From contig NZ_CP013023.1 in the NCBI RefSeq assembly GCF_001421015.2, forward strand, positions 434,001 through 498,000: a stretch of DNA of 64,000 nt, given 5' to 3'. Positions 1-8,385 of the stretch are shown here, one piece after another. The notes beneath the pieces were generated by a model that saw only the letters and a program-made list of their open reading frames with translations, was not told where the DNA came from and ran no database searches. A program made the translations under genes and the position numbers. The DNA comes from Paenibacillus bovis (GTDB lineage Bacteria > Bacillota > Bacilli > Paenibacillales > Paenibacillaceae). How positions within the stretch are numbered: position 1 is the first letter of the stretch; each line of letters begins with the position of its first letter.

Positions 1-432
1 GAGCTGATCAAGCAAGTGACGCCGGATGATGTACTGCCAGGCATCCGCGAACTAATCGCGGACATCCATGCAAAAGGTCTCAAGATCGGCCTCGCATCGG
101 TTAGCAAAAACGCCTTTGCCGTGATGGATTCGCTACAGCTGCGCGATTCGTTCGATACCATCGTCGACGCTGCCAAGATCCGCAACTCCAAGCCGGACCC
201 GGAGATCTTCCTCAAAGCTGCCGAGCAGCTCGGAGTTGATCCGGCTGCCTGCCTTGGTATCGAAGATGCCGCCGCAGGCGTTACGTCGATCAAAGGCGCT
301 GGCATGTTCGCAGTTGGTGTAGGCGATAGCATGACGCTGGCTGAAGCAGATATTGTGTATGCGAGTACAGCCGAGCTGTCGCTGGATCAGCTGCTGGTGC
401 AGTATCAGGGTACGGCTGTAGAGCAGGTATAA
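1..432 (+). CDS. pgmB: beta-phosphoglucomutase, C-terminal part (cut by window edge)
   Basis: The reading frame is open from base 1, so the start lies outside the window. Beta-phosphoglucomutase interconverts beta-glucose 1-phosphate and glucose 6-phosphate in cytoplasmic maltose/trehalose breakdown. The visible part is the core of a HAD-superfamily phosphatase fold: a Ser/Lys stretch (ASVSKNA), the conserved KPDPEIF motif with the catalytic-loop lysine, and GIEDAAAG carrying the acidic Mg-binding residues, a form typical of beta-PGM rather than general HAD phosphatases. About a third to half of the usual ~220 residues is missing. A strong terminator follows at 493, so it is the last gene of its operon, which probably holds a disaccharide phosphorylase upstream. 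Another sugar-phosphate HAD enzyme is possible but less likely. Confidence 0.85.
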   Translation, partial: ELIKQVTPDDVLPGIRELIADIHAKGLKIGLASVSKNAFAVMDSLQLRDSFDTIVDAAKIRNSKPDPEIFLKAAEQLGVDPAACLGIEDAAAGVTSIKGAGMFAVGVGDSMTLAEADIVYASTAELSLDQLLVQYQGTAVEQV

Positions 433-492
433 GATTTAATTGATCTGAATCATGCAAGTAAGATAGATAGAAATGATCAATTTGAATAAAAG

Positions 493-535
493 AAGCCGCC
501 TTTTCCATGGGATTGTGAAAAGGCGGCTTTTTATT
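493..535 (+). terminator. intrinsic terminator after pgmB
   Basis: A 12-bp perfect stem (AAGCCGCCTTTT pairing with 518-529) encloses a 13-nt loop and is followed by a T run. It sits about 60 bases after the pgmB stop. Confidence 0.9.
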
Positions 536-666
536 GGTACATATTTTATTAGTTGTGACTTTTTGAGATCTTAGGATTATGAAGTAGAACCCGGCATAGG
601 AATGTATCCGATGCTCTGTTCATTTTGCTGAGGGTCTTAGCCTTTCCCTCCAGATTCACAGTATGA

Positions 667-927
667 TCACCGATCTTCTTTTTGTAAAATTATACCTTCA
701 TCTTCAAGATAATCATATTCATTAAGATCCCAAGGCCCTATGGTTTTAATCGCACTCATTGGAATTAAAAGCCTTGTATCATCATGCGCTTCCTTTGGCA
801 TGATAACAATGACATTATTAAAATAATAATAATCAAGATACATTCCGATTACAGACAAGTTATCCAGAAAAGTTATTTTGATACCTCTATTCAGATACCC
901 TTTCATAAAAATCTCTGATTCTTTCAT
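667..927 (-). CDS. small hypothetical protein, 86 aa
   Basis: An 86-residue protein that I do not recognise. The start is supported by a near-perfect ribosome binding site (AGGAGG, 7 bases before the ATG at 927). The sequence alternates beta-like hydrophobic stretches with acidic turns and has no signal peptide or membrane helix. The C-terminal third (PWDLNEYDYLEDEG) is acidic. It stands alone between the pgmB terminator region and an AT-rich gap. The good start signal and soluble-protein composition argue that it is real; its function cannot be read from the sequence. Confidence 0.65.
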   Translation of the reverse strand: MKESEIFMKGYLNRGIKITFLDNLSVIGMYLDYYYFNNVIVIMPKEAHDDTRLLIPMSAIKTIGPWDLNEYDYLEDEGIILQKEDR

Positions 928-1315
928 TTATTAACCTCCTATATTTTGAAGTATCCTTCGTCATACTGCAGCTATTGATTCCAATCGAAAACTATCTATA
1001 CTATCTTATACGTCATCTATTTTGGAGCTATTATTAAATACATTTCGAACTCCAAAACATCTTTATTATCTCTTTCTTTATGTATAGCATCGAACTACCT
1101 CAAGATACCATAATCTAACCCTATTTAACCATATCCATTTTACCAATTTCAGTAAAAATCTTGTTAAATGCACTTATTATATATGATACGGTACAGATAA
1201 AAGCAGAATAGGCACTTTTTAATTTTGGATATGCTGCATATTACCGCTTCTACTATGCATTCTATCGCTATCTTTGCCTTCTGCTTTGCTTACACCATGT
1301 TAAAGGAGACAGTCT
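928..1315. other. AT-rich intergenic region, no gene seen
   Basis: About 390 bases between the divergent 86-aa gene and the YunG pair. I see no ORF with a ribosome binding site. A TTGTTA word near 1160 followed by AT-rich words around 1176-1187 could be a promoter for the genes to the right, but the match is weak. Confidence 0.4.
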
Positions 1316-1432
1316 ATGGATAATGCTACTCTGGCAATTGCATGCTTGGTACTGACGCGCATATCTCTGGCAGCGAGTAACTTCTTCAATACCTATCGCT
1401 TGAGCCAGCTGGAAAATTCTCTATATGAATAA
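1316..1432 (+). CDS. 38-aa micro-protein overlapping yunG
   Basis: An ATG at 1316 lies 6 bases after a good AAAGGAGA ribosome binding site and opens a 38-codon frame ending in TAA at 1430-1432. It begins MDNATLAIACLVLTRISLAA, a hydrophobic N-terminal half that could insert in a membrane, and ends in a polar tail. It overlaps the start of the YunG gene (1425) by 8 bases, and that gene has no strong ribosome binding site of its own beyond this frame. A leader peptide providing translational coupling is as likely as a functional micro-protein. Confidence 0.5.
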   Translation: MDNATLAIACLVLTRISLAASNFFNTYRLSQLENSLYE

Positions 1433-1787
1433 GCTAACTATTCAGCAACTGCAGCACATCATACCCTCCTGCTGGTCACAACATACCAGCTCTCTCTGGA
1501 CTCCGGAATGTCCAGCACGTGGACAGTGCAGTGTAACTGCGCTGGTTGTACATACATGGATCGGTGGAGAAATCCGCAAAACTTTATTGCCTGAAGGAGC
1601 CCATTTTTATAATTGGATAACGAATAAACGTTATGATTTAACAGCTTCGCAATTTGATGTACTTCTAGAATATGATGATCTTCCATCCAGTAGAACAGAG
1701 GCATTCTTGGATACAACCCCTTCGCAATACCATGCATTGCTTCATCGTACACAACAACAACTCTCCTCTATTGTTTCTTTGCCTTAA
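1425..1787 (+). CDS. yunG: YunG family protein
   Basis: A 120-residue soluble protein matching the YunG family known from Bacillus subtilis, whose function is not established. Family hallmarks are visible: a W-T-P-E-C-P-A-R-G-Q-C-S-V-T-A-L core near residues 25-40 with two conserved cysteines, the G-G-E-I-R-K-T segment, HFYNWI, RYDLTASQF and a Y-D-D-L-P-S-S-R motif. The conserved Cys and His could form a catalytic site, since the fold resembles papain-like proteins, but this is inference. The ATG overlaps the preceding 38-codon frame by 8 bases, suggesting coupled translation. Confidence 0.8.
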   Translation: MNKLTIQQLQHIIPSCWSQHTSSLWTPECPARGQCSVTALVVHTWIGGEIRKTLLPEGAHFYNWITNKRYDLTASQFDVLLEYDDLPSSRTEAFLDTTPSQYHALLHRTQQQLSSIVSLP

Positions 1788-1924
1788 TCGTTTGCTTAGT
1801 AGCTAAAGCGTTTAATATATACACAACCGTTAAAGAGAAAAATGTAAGCAGATTACATTTTTATATAATTCGTATACAGTTTGGCACTTCGACGGTAAAA
1901 CATTCAGACATGGAGGCAATACGT

Positions 1925-2779
1925 ATGGGCAAATATATTCAGGTAGAAGACGGCGTAAAACTTTTTGTACAAGACCTCGGCGAAGGCATTCCGGTCATTT
2001 TCCTGCACGGCTGGCCTTCCAATCATCTGATGTTCGAATATCAGTTCTCCCGACTTCCGCTGGATGGATATCGTTGTATTGGAATCGATTTCCGCGGCTT
2101 TGGTAAATCGGATGCGCCGTGGGAAGGTTATACGTACGACCGCATGGCAGATGATCTGCGCGCGGTTATCGACGAACTACAGATCGAAAATGCCGTACTG
2201 ATCGGATTCTCCATGGGAGGCGCGGTCGCTATTCGCTATATGGCCCGTCATCAGGGACATGAAATTGCACAATTAGCACTGATGGGTGCAGCTGCACCGG
2301 TATTTACCAAGCGTGCAGACTTTGACCACGGCATGGACCCGGACGATGTGACTTCGAATCTGATCGAAGCCACATACCAAGACCGTCCGAAAATGCTCGG
2401 CAAATTCGGTCTGGATTTCACTCATTCCAAAACCAAAGCCGGCATGATGGTATGGCTGGAATCTCTCTGTCTCCAGGCTTCCCATCACGGTACGATCAAA
2501 GCCGCTATCGCTCTGCGTGATGAAGATCTGCGCGGCGATCTGTCTGCGGTAACTGTTCCAACCGTCATTTTCCAGGGAACCAAGGACAAAATCTGCGATC
2601 CCGACCTGGCTCAGCTGCTCAGTGAATCGATCACGGATGCACGTGTAGTGCTGTTCGAGCATAGTGGACATGCCATGATGTTCGACGAGATGGACAAATT
2701 CAACAAAGAGCTGCTGCTATTCCTGAACCAGATGGCTGCTACCAACCAGATTCCACGTCCAGCCAGTCAGAACCTCTAA
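1925..2779 (+). CDS. alpha/beta hydrolase
   Basis: A cytoplasmic alpha/beta-hydrolase of about 284 residues. The ATG at 1925 is preferred over the ATG at 1910 because a GGAGG motif sits 8 bases upstream of 1925. The HGWPS oxyanion-hole motif lies near residue 29. The nucleophile elbow G-F-S-M-G-G places the catalytic serine at about residue 96. A late Asp in GTKDKICD and a His in HSGHAMM complete the triad. The layout resembles the non-haem chloroperoxidase/arylesterase branch. The substrate is unknown. It is a single-gene unit with its own terminator at 2832. Confidence 0.88.
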   Translation: MGKYIQVEDGVKLFVQDLGEGIPVIFLHGWPSNHLMFEYQFSRLPLDGYRCIGIDFRGFGKSDAPWEGYTYDRMADDLRAVIDELQIENAVLIGFSMGGAVAIRYMARHQGHEIAQLALMGAAAPVFTKRADFDHGMDPDDVTSNLIEATYQDRPKMLGKFGLDFTHSKTKAGMMVWLESLCLQASHHGTIKAAIALRDEDLRGDLSAVTVPTVIFQGTKDKICDPDLAQLLSESITDARVVLFEHSGHAMMFDEMDKFNKELLLFLNQMAATNQIPRPASQNL

Positions 2780-2831
2780 GCTGGATACATCATCGGCATA
2801 ACGAATATTGCTTTGATCCTTTTAAGTATAT

Positions 2832-2874
2832 ACAAACAAGCCAGCCGTTTATTGATCACGGCTGGCTTGTTTGT
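2832..2874. terminator. intrinsic terminator, 17-bp stem
   Basis: A 17-bp perfect inverted repeat (ACAAACAAGCCAGCCGT and its complement) with a 9-nt loop ends the alpha/beta-hydrolase gene. Confidence 0.85.
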
Positions 2875-3078
2875 GCTTGAATGAACAGCTATTTCTGTTT
2901 ATGAAGATAGATGGATGCTGACATACATCTGGAACAGGCTGTATAGCTGGAGCAAGTTATACATCATTTTTAACAACTTGCTTTTGATAACCTAATGAAC
3001 GCTATCCCCATTCAATCCTGCGCCAAGATTATCATCCTCCCCAGCTACCTTATATCTGTGTGTCGATCATCCACTATC

Positions 3079-3120
3079 TACTCTTTACTCTTTACTCTTT
3101 ACTCTTTACTCTTTACTTTT
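3079..3120. repeat. heptanucleotide tandem repeat TACTCTT
   Basis: Five exact copies of TACTCTT (3079-3113) plus one imperfect copy (TACTTTT, 3114-3120) abut and touch the stop codon of the EcfT gene, which lies on the minus strand. A 7-bp unit is not a multiple of three, so copy-number changes here would shift the downstream frame only beyond the stop codon. Confidence 0.9.
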
Positions 3121-3950
3121 TACTGAAAAATATTATAAAATCTCGATCCGTCTGCAAAAGTAACCGCAAAGCTCACAACTGCCACCATGATCACTAGCAC
3201 CAATGCTGCATAATCCCCTTTTTGGAAAGGACGGCTCTTGTACCAGGTGCGCTTGTTGTTGCGTCCGAAGCCGCGTAGCTCCATCGCGGTACTGATCTTC
3301 TCGATGCGATCCACACTGGTCAGGATCAGCGGCATCAGGATCGATATCACATTTTTGAGACGCTTGCCCAGCTTCTCCTTGCGCGAAATATCGATACCAC
3401 GCGCCTGGGCAGAGAACGCAATATTCTGAAAATCTTGCTGCACATCCGGGATATACCGCAGTGCGATCGCCACCGAATAGGCAATTTTGTAACTGACGCC
3501 GATCCGGTTCAGCGACGAAGCGAACTCGCTCGGATCGGTCACCAGCAGGAATAGCAGGGCAATCGGGATCACAACCGCATATTTGAGGGCGACATTGAAC
3601 TGGTAAAACAGCTGCTCCCAGGTCAGCGTATACCGTCCGGCAATATGCACAATATCATGCTGCGACCCATATAGTTCTACCCCATACAGCGGCGAGAACA
3701 GGAAGATTGCCACCTGATTGATCACAAAGAACACCAGGATCAGATACAGCACAAACGAATACTGCTGGAACGGCACACGGGACATCCGGAAAATAATCAG
3801 ACTCAGCACCAGCATTACCAGCAGGCAGCGGGTATCGTAAATAATCATCGCGGTCAGCGCCCACAGGATAAAGAAAATCAGCTTGGTCACACCGGTGAGG
3901 CGGTGAATCGGCGTATTCAGATTCGTATAGGATAACATCTGTGTACTCAT
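3120..3950 (-). CDS. ecfT: ECF transporter transmembrane subunit EcfT
   Basis: The membrane scaffold of an energy-coupling-factor importer, linking the ATPase to the substrate-binding S component. The 276-residue protein has several hydrophobic helices (about residues 22-55, 64-85, 120-137 and a C-terminal pair). It also has the two cytoplasmic coupling motifs of EcfT proteins, seen here as AQARG at 181-185 and ELRGFG at 224-229, whose arginines dock into the ATPases. Its ATG overlaps the ATPase stop by 4 bases (ATGA), so translation is coupled. It is the last gene of the S-A-T cluster. Confidence 0.9.
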   Translation of the reverse strand: MSTQMLSYTNLNTPIHRLTGVTKLIFFILWALTAMIIYDTRCLLVMLVLSLIIFRMSRVPFQQYSFVLYLILVFFVINQVAIFLFSPLYGVELYGSQHDIVHIAGRYTLTWEQLFYQFNVALKYAVVIPIALLFLLVTDPSEFASSLNRIGVSYKIAYSVAIALRYIPDVQQDFQNIAFSAQARGIDISRKEKLGKRLKNVISILMPLILTSVDRIEKISTAMELRGFGRNNKRTWYKSRPFQKGDYAALVLVIMVAVVSFAVTFADGSRFYNIFQ

Positions 3951-5653
3951 GACTGCCGTATCCCCCTGTCATATGAGATAAATCGGCTCACCAGCTCGGA
4001 CGGTTTGCCGACACCGGAGCGCTGGGCGAGTTCGTGCAGTGATGTCGTTTTGAGATGGGCAGCAGCCACAATCGCTTCATCGCTCAGTACACGTGCAGGC
4101 ACATCATCGGCAATCTTGCGTCCTTCGGACAGTACAATCGTACGCTGTCCATATTCCATCATCAGATACATATCATGGGTAATCATCATAATGGTGATTC
4201 CCTGTGCATTCAGCTCCATGAGGAACTCCATCATCTCGTTGTAATGGCGATAATCCTGTCCGGCGGTCGGTTCATCCAGGATCAGAATCTCCGGCCGCAG
4301 CACAAGAATAGACGCGATGGTCACACGTTTTTTCTGTCCATAGCTCAGTGCAGAGACGGGCCAGCTGCGAAACGGATACAATCCGCATACCTGCAGCACA
4401 TCGTGGACGCGCTGCTGGACTTCTTCCTCCGGCACGCCTCGTGTACGCAGCCCTAATGCCACCTCGTCATAGATCAGCGGCTTGGAGATCATATGATTCG
4501 GATTCTGCATGACAAAGCCGATTTTGTCCGCCCGTTCCTTGATCGTATCCTTGGCCAGATTACGTCCATTCAGCAGAATCTGTCCGGAAGTAGGACGATA
4601 GAATCCGCAGATCAGCTTGGAAATGGTGGACTTGCCGGCTCCGTTGCGTCCGGCGATACAGATCATCTCACCCCGGCGAACCGTGAGCGAGACATCGTGC
4701 AGCACCGGATTGCTTTTACTGTAGCCAAACGATACATTTTGCAGCTCCAGCACCGGTTCGGCAGTAGAGAATGACATGTCTCCCTGCTGCTTGTTATACC
4801 ATTCAGTCAGCAAAGGAAGGCATGTATCCAGCTGGATGCTGTCAATATGCTGCGGCTGCATCTCCGGTGTGACTGTACAGCCAGCATAACGGAGTGCATT
4901 CAGATACAGCGGCTCCCGGATGCCTGTCTGGCGCAGCAGTCCGGAGCAGAGCAGCTCGGCAGGTGTCATATCTGCAGCGATTCTGCCATCATTGACGACA
5001 ATGATCCGGTCTACATGACGGTGCAGCATATCTTCCAGCCGGTGCTCAATAATCACAATAGTACGGCCGGTCTCCTGGTGAATACGGTCGATCAGATCGA
5101 CAGTCATACGACCGGTGTACGGGTCCAGACTGGCGAGCGGCTCGTCAAACAGCAGCACGTCCGCTTCACTTACCAGCACACCGGCGAGCGTTGTTTTCTG
5201 CTTTTGTCCACCAGAGAGAGACTGCGGCGATGCTTCCAGAAAAGCAGCAAATTCTACCGTCTCAGCGGCTCCGGTCACGCGCCGGATCATCTCGGCCTGC
5301 GGTACGGTATCATTTTCCAGCTTAAAAGCAATATCTTCGGCAACCGTCAGTCCGACGAACTGCCCGTCAGGGTCCTGCAGTACCGTTCCCACACGATCGG
5401 AAAGCTCGGCAATGCCCAATTCACGGGATTCCTGTCCGCCAATATGCAGCGAGCCGCTGATTTCCCCCTGGTAAAAGAACGGGATCAGCCCGTTCATACA
5501 GTGGGACAACGTACTCTTACCCGAACCGGATGGACCTACGATGAGCACTTTCTCTCCTTCATAGATGGTCAGGTTAATATGATGAAGTGTGGGCTCCGAT
5601 TGAGCCCTGTACTGAAAGCTGAAGTCCTGAAACTGTATTACAGGTTTTCTCAT
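3947..5653 (-). CDS. ECF transporter fused double ATPase (EcfA1-EcfA2)
   Basis: A 568-residue protein containing two complete ABC ATPase domains, the fused form (YkoD-like) of the two ATPases that power ECF importers. Domain 1 has Walker A GPSGSGKST at 40-48, signature LSGGQKQK and Walker B LLFDEPLASLD. Domain 2, from about residue 300, has Walker A GRNGAGKST, signature LSYGQKKR and Walker B LILDEPTAGQD. Both sites look catalytically intact. It lies between the S component and EcfT. A terminator hairpin separates it from the S component gene, while it overlaps EcfT by 4 bases. Being next to its own S component suggests a dedicated (group I) system. Confidence 0.92.
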   Translation of the reverse strand: MRKPVIQFQDFSFQYRAQSEPTLHHINLTIYEGEKVLIVGPSGSGKSTLSHCMNGLIPFFYQGEISGSLHIGGQESRELGIAELSDRVGTVLQDPDGQFVGLTVAEDIAFKLENDTVPQAEMIRRVTGAAETVEFAAFLEASPQSLSGGQKQKTTLAGVLVSEADVLLFDEPLASLDPYTGRMTVDLIDRIHQETGRTIVIIEHRLEDMLHRHVDRIIVVNDGRIAADMTPAELLCSGLLRQTGIREPLYLNALRYAGCTVTPEMQPQHIDSIQLDTCLPLLTEWYNKQQGDMSFSTAEPVLELQNVSFGYSKSNPVLHDVSLTVRRGEMICIAGRNGAGKSTISKLICGFYRPTSGQILLNGRNLAKDTIKERADKIGFVMQNPNHMISKPLIYDEVALGLRTRGVPEEEVQQRVHDVLQVCGLYPFRSWPVSALSYGQKKRVTIASILVLRPEILILDEPTAGQDYRHYNEMMEFLMELNAQGITIMMITHDMYLMMEYGQRTIVLSEGRKIADDVPARVLSDEAIVAAAHLKTTSLHELAQRSGVGKPSELVSRFISYDRGIRQS

Positions 5654-5687
5654 GCTTGCCCTTCCTTCCTGTCGCTGTTCAATAGAA

Positions 5688-5716
5688 AAAGCCGGTGAGA
5701 CTCACCGGCCTGAACT
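5688..5716 (-). terminator. intercistronic terminator between S component and ATPase
   Basis: On the minus strand a GCCGGTG/CACCGGC stem with a short AGTCT-type loop is followed by TTTTTC. It lies in the 82-base gap between the S-component stop and the ATPase start, inside what is otherwise one operon, so it probably attenuates rather than ends transcription. Confidence 0.75.
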
Positions 5717-5735
5717 TGTTTATGTGTATATGCGA

Positions 5736-6296
5736 TTAAGCTTCGCGCGAAAGACTGCCGCGCTTGGTGCGTGTTTTGGAATAAGCGATTGCCAGCAGTG
5801 TACCGAGAATAGCAACGGTCACGATGTTGGAGATACCTGCGTAGATTCCTTGAGTAAATACTTTGTTCGCCGGCTCGGAATAGATAAGTACATCAAGTCC
5901 CGGAGCAACAACCAGCCAAGCAATTACATTGGCGATGACCTGTGCGACATTAAAGCGGATAATCTGGGCTATCCCAAACTCGCCATCATGAATACGAATA
6001 CGGCGTGTCATCAGCGCTACAATTAATCCGAAGATAGCCGAAGCAATAATCCAGCTGAACCATGGCGAACCATAGAAAATGGCATCCTTGAGCGTATGTC
6101 CGATCAGACCGATCAGAAGGGCTGCGAATGGGCCATACAGCAAAGCAAACAGAGCCAGCAGAGCATATGTAGTCTCTATATTTGTGTTGGCTACACCTGT
6201 TGGAATGGAACCAAAGCGTCCCAGAATAACGAACAGTGCGGAACCAATACCTACGGCTACGACTGTCTTAACGGATAGGCCGTTCTTTCTTGCCAT
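5736..6296 (-). CDS. UPF0397-type ECF substrate-binding (S) component
   Basis: A 186-residue integral membrane protein with about five to six helices, matching the UPF0397 family. Its typical beginning ([13 protein letters not shown]), the IPTG stretch with NTNIETTYA, and GLIGHTLKD are all present. Databases often label this family a riboflavin ECF S component, but the substrate is not proven and a different vitamin or precursor is possible. It is the first gene of the S-A-T cluster, with a GGGGTTGGAGG ribosome binding site right before the ATG. I see no FMN or TPP riboswitch in the leader. Confidence 0.85.
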   Translation of the reverse strand: MARKNGLSVKTVVAVGIGSALFVILGRFGSIPTGVANTNIETTYALLALFALLYGPFAALLIGLIGHTLKDAIFYGSPWFSWIIASAIFGLIVALMTRRIRIHDGEFGIAQIIRFNVAQVIANVIAWLVVAPGLDVLIYSEPANKVFTQGIYAGISNIVTVAILGTLLAIAYSKTRTKRGSLSREA

Positions 6297-6773
6297 CCTC
6301 CAACCCCTCTTTCAATTATAAAATAACATACATCGTTGAATAATATGTACGTTCTGTACGATTATACAATCCAATGTTAGGAAATACTATAGTTTTGTAA
6401 GAGAAATCAGACTGATTTAGCTGTTTTTTCGTTATTTCCACTTTGGTATTTAGCTGCAGGAAGTTTGAAATTACATTAATTGGAGGAGCATCCGTTATTC
6501 AGAAATTAATTGGTTCCACTTTACTTCCTACCTCTTTATTTATGGCTGTTCTTTATTTGTATCTGCCAGCTACTAGATTTGAGGATAGTGAATCGTAATA
6601 TCCTCCTGATGGTAAAGATGACTAGTTATCAGATATACTCCAGCTTGAACACCCGCTATTGTTGTAAAGATATCTTCTCAGACTGCATGCTTTTTAGTTC
6701 GCTAACTATCGAGCTGCAGCCTGTAATACAGTATATGATAAATATTTAAATTACTATTGTTCGATACATAAAT
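6297..6773. other. intergenic region between ECF operon and VgrG island
   Basis: About 480 AT-rich bases. On the minus strand a TGTATAAT word (complement near 6363-6371) about 70 bases upstream of the S-component ATG could be a -10 box, but no good -35 accompanies it. A small GTAC-n5-GTAC dyad overlaps the expected transcription start. I see no convincing gene or riboswitch. Confidence 0.4.
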
Positions 6774-6932
6774 TTACCTAACCATTTCCGTAGAGAAATC
6801 TTCTTTTTTTGAAGCACTGATATTGATAAATGGATATTCTTTCTGTTCAATTTTTCGCTTCCACTCTTCAATTATCTCCTGCTGACTCAATGTTATCGAT
6901 ATTAAAGAGGCTCCAACCATTACCTTTCCCAT
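6774..6932 (-). CDS. 52-aa small protein at the end of the VgrG island
   Basis: A short frame starting at the ATG at 6932, with an AAGGA motif about 6 bases upstream, and ending in TAA at 6774-6776. It encodes 52 residues with a mildly hydrophobic start (MGKVMVGASLISITLS) followed by a charged segment rich in Glu and Lys. It begins 36 bases after the stop of the second VgrG-like gene and shares its direction and base composition. I do not recognise it. It could be a small accessory or immunity protein, or a chance frame. Confidence 0.45.
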   Translation of the reverse strand: MGKVMVGASLISITLSQQEIIEEWKRKIEQKEYPFINISASKKEDFSTEMVR

Positions 6933-6968
6933 GCAAATCCTTCTTTCTATACATTACTGGTTAAAATG

Positions 6969-8366
6969 CTAGAGGATGTTATGTTTTTCTCCTGTAATCT
7001 GAATATCTTTATTCATAATTAATTCGCTGGTTTTGCATTTTAATCCTATAGCTTCTTTAGCCGTAATCTGTAGAGTTTTACCAGCTTGAAAAGTAAGATT
7101 ACCATCTGCTTTTACACGAATATCCTTTTTACTGCGCAGCTCGATACCATGATCGTCAAGAAGCCGGATAACTACTTCGTCATCATTGCCTGTGATCAAT
7201 ATTTCATTTTCTTCAAATATAATTGCTTTACGATATTTGGTCATAAAAATTTTAACAGCAGGGTCTTTAATAATATCCCCACCCTTGGATCTTTTACGTA
7301 TGGAGTGAGTTACGATCGCATCTTTTTCTTCCATTGATGGAAAGTAAATATCAACAAAATCATATAATTCTGGCATGCAATACCAACCTGTATTTCCTTC
7401 AGAAGTATAAAAAGTAGCATAAGGAAATGTGCAAGTATCTGCTATTGCCGGCTTAACTTTATCTATCTCATAGAAAAACACTTTTACATGATCTTCTTCA
7501 ATGCCGATCACTTTTGATTTTATCGTTATTCCCTGGATCTGCCTGTTTAAAATAAGTTCCTGCTTCATACTCTCTTTAGAAGTCAGCCAATATTCATGCC
7601 ACAGATCATTATGACGAATAATGCTGGTCGCTTTTTTGACAATGAGCTCTTTTCCACGGAATTTTACATGGTCTCCTACACTCAGATTGATATCACGAGA
7701 GCCTGTCGTCTGCACCTTATAATAAGAATAGGCATTTGCTCTAGCTGATTTATTAGGTAAGGATTCATGTGTAACTGAATAATTGAAATTCTTTAACTCG
7801 GTTTTGCTCTTCTCATTAGGCAAACCGAAATGAAAACGAATGCTCTCATCAAGCGGATCTGCAATAAGTCCCCACCCGAATCTTGAAGCCATACGTTTAA
7901 GAAATTCCCAGTCTGTTTCATCATATTGCATAGTGAACTCACCAAGTGTCTGTTGCTGCAGCTGACTTATGTAATGAGATTTTTTATAATCACCTGTAAT
8001 CTGTTCCAGCAGCTTCTGATAGGTCAACTTCTTATTTTGGAATGTGCGTCGTTCGATTTTCTCATCCATCTGACATGTATAGGATAAAGCTTCAATAATT
8101 AGATATGACACATTAGCTACTGATTTCATACGTAGGCGTGAGATCAAGCCCTTGAATAAAAGGGTACTTTTCTGGTTATCATCCTGAAAGAAAATTGCCA
8201 GCTTCTCACCTGCATCCATACTGTTCATAAATTCCTGTTTATGACTATCAGAGAGCACGCCAGTCAGTTGCAATCTGACATGCTCATTGATGGTTTGAGT
8301 GATTTTAATTTTGGGATTTTGAATGCCTAAACGACTGCCATTGTAATGAATGATAGGATGGCTCAT
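6969..8366 (-). CDS. VgrG/Pvc8-like spike protein without effector extension
   Basis: A 465-residue member of the contractile-injection spike family (VgrG / phage gpD-gpV type). The N-terminal half is the gp27-like part, with the hallmark D-E-T-D-W-E-F-L-K-R-M-A-S-R near residue 150. The second half carries an OB-like segment (VDIYFPSMEEKDAIVTHSIRKR) and a C-terminal beta-repeat stretch (IELRSKKDIRVKADGNLTFQ, then LQITAKEAIG) resembling the triple-stranded needle. It ends soon after this region, so it is a bare spike, unlike its 940-aa paralogue at 12189. A clear GAGGAG ribosome binding site precedes the ATG. It follows a lipoprotein gene by 19 bases in the same operon. Confidence 0.82.
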   Translation of the reverse strand: MSHPIIHYNGSRLGIQNPKIKITQTINEHVRLQLTGVLSDSHKQEFMNSMDAGEKLAIFFQDDNQKSTLLFKGLISRLRMKSVANVSYLIIEALSYTCQMDEKIERRTFQNKKLTYQKLLEQITGDYKKSHYISQLQQQTLGEFTMQYDETDWEFLKRMASRFGWGLIADPLDESIRFHFGLPNEKSKTELKNFNYSVTHESLPNKSARANAYSYYKVQTTGSRDINLSVGDHVKFRGKELIVKKATSIIRHNDLWHEYWLTSKESMKQELILNRQIQGITIKSKVIGIEEDHVKVFFYEIDKVKPAIADTCTFPYATFYTSEGNTGWYCMPELYDFVDIYFPSMEEKDAIVTHSIRKRSKGGDIIKDPAVKIFMTKYRKAIIFEENEILITGNDDEVVIRLLDDHGIELRSKKDIRVKADGNLTFQAGKTLQITAKEAIGLKCKTSELIMNKDIQITGEKHNIL

Positions 8367-8385
8367 ATTCTTACTCCTCTATTAT

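Noticed and set aside
6297..6500. Riboswitch (FMN or TPP) before the ECF S component
   Set aside because: I could not find the conserved core sequences; only a weak promoter-like word and a small GTAC dyad are visible.
6510..6749. 79-codon plus-strand frame in the gap before the VgrG island
   Set aside because: No ribosome binding site; composition is what AT-rich DNA gives by chance.
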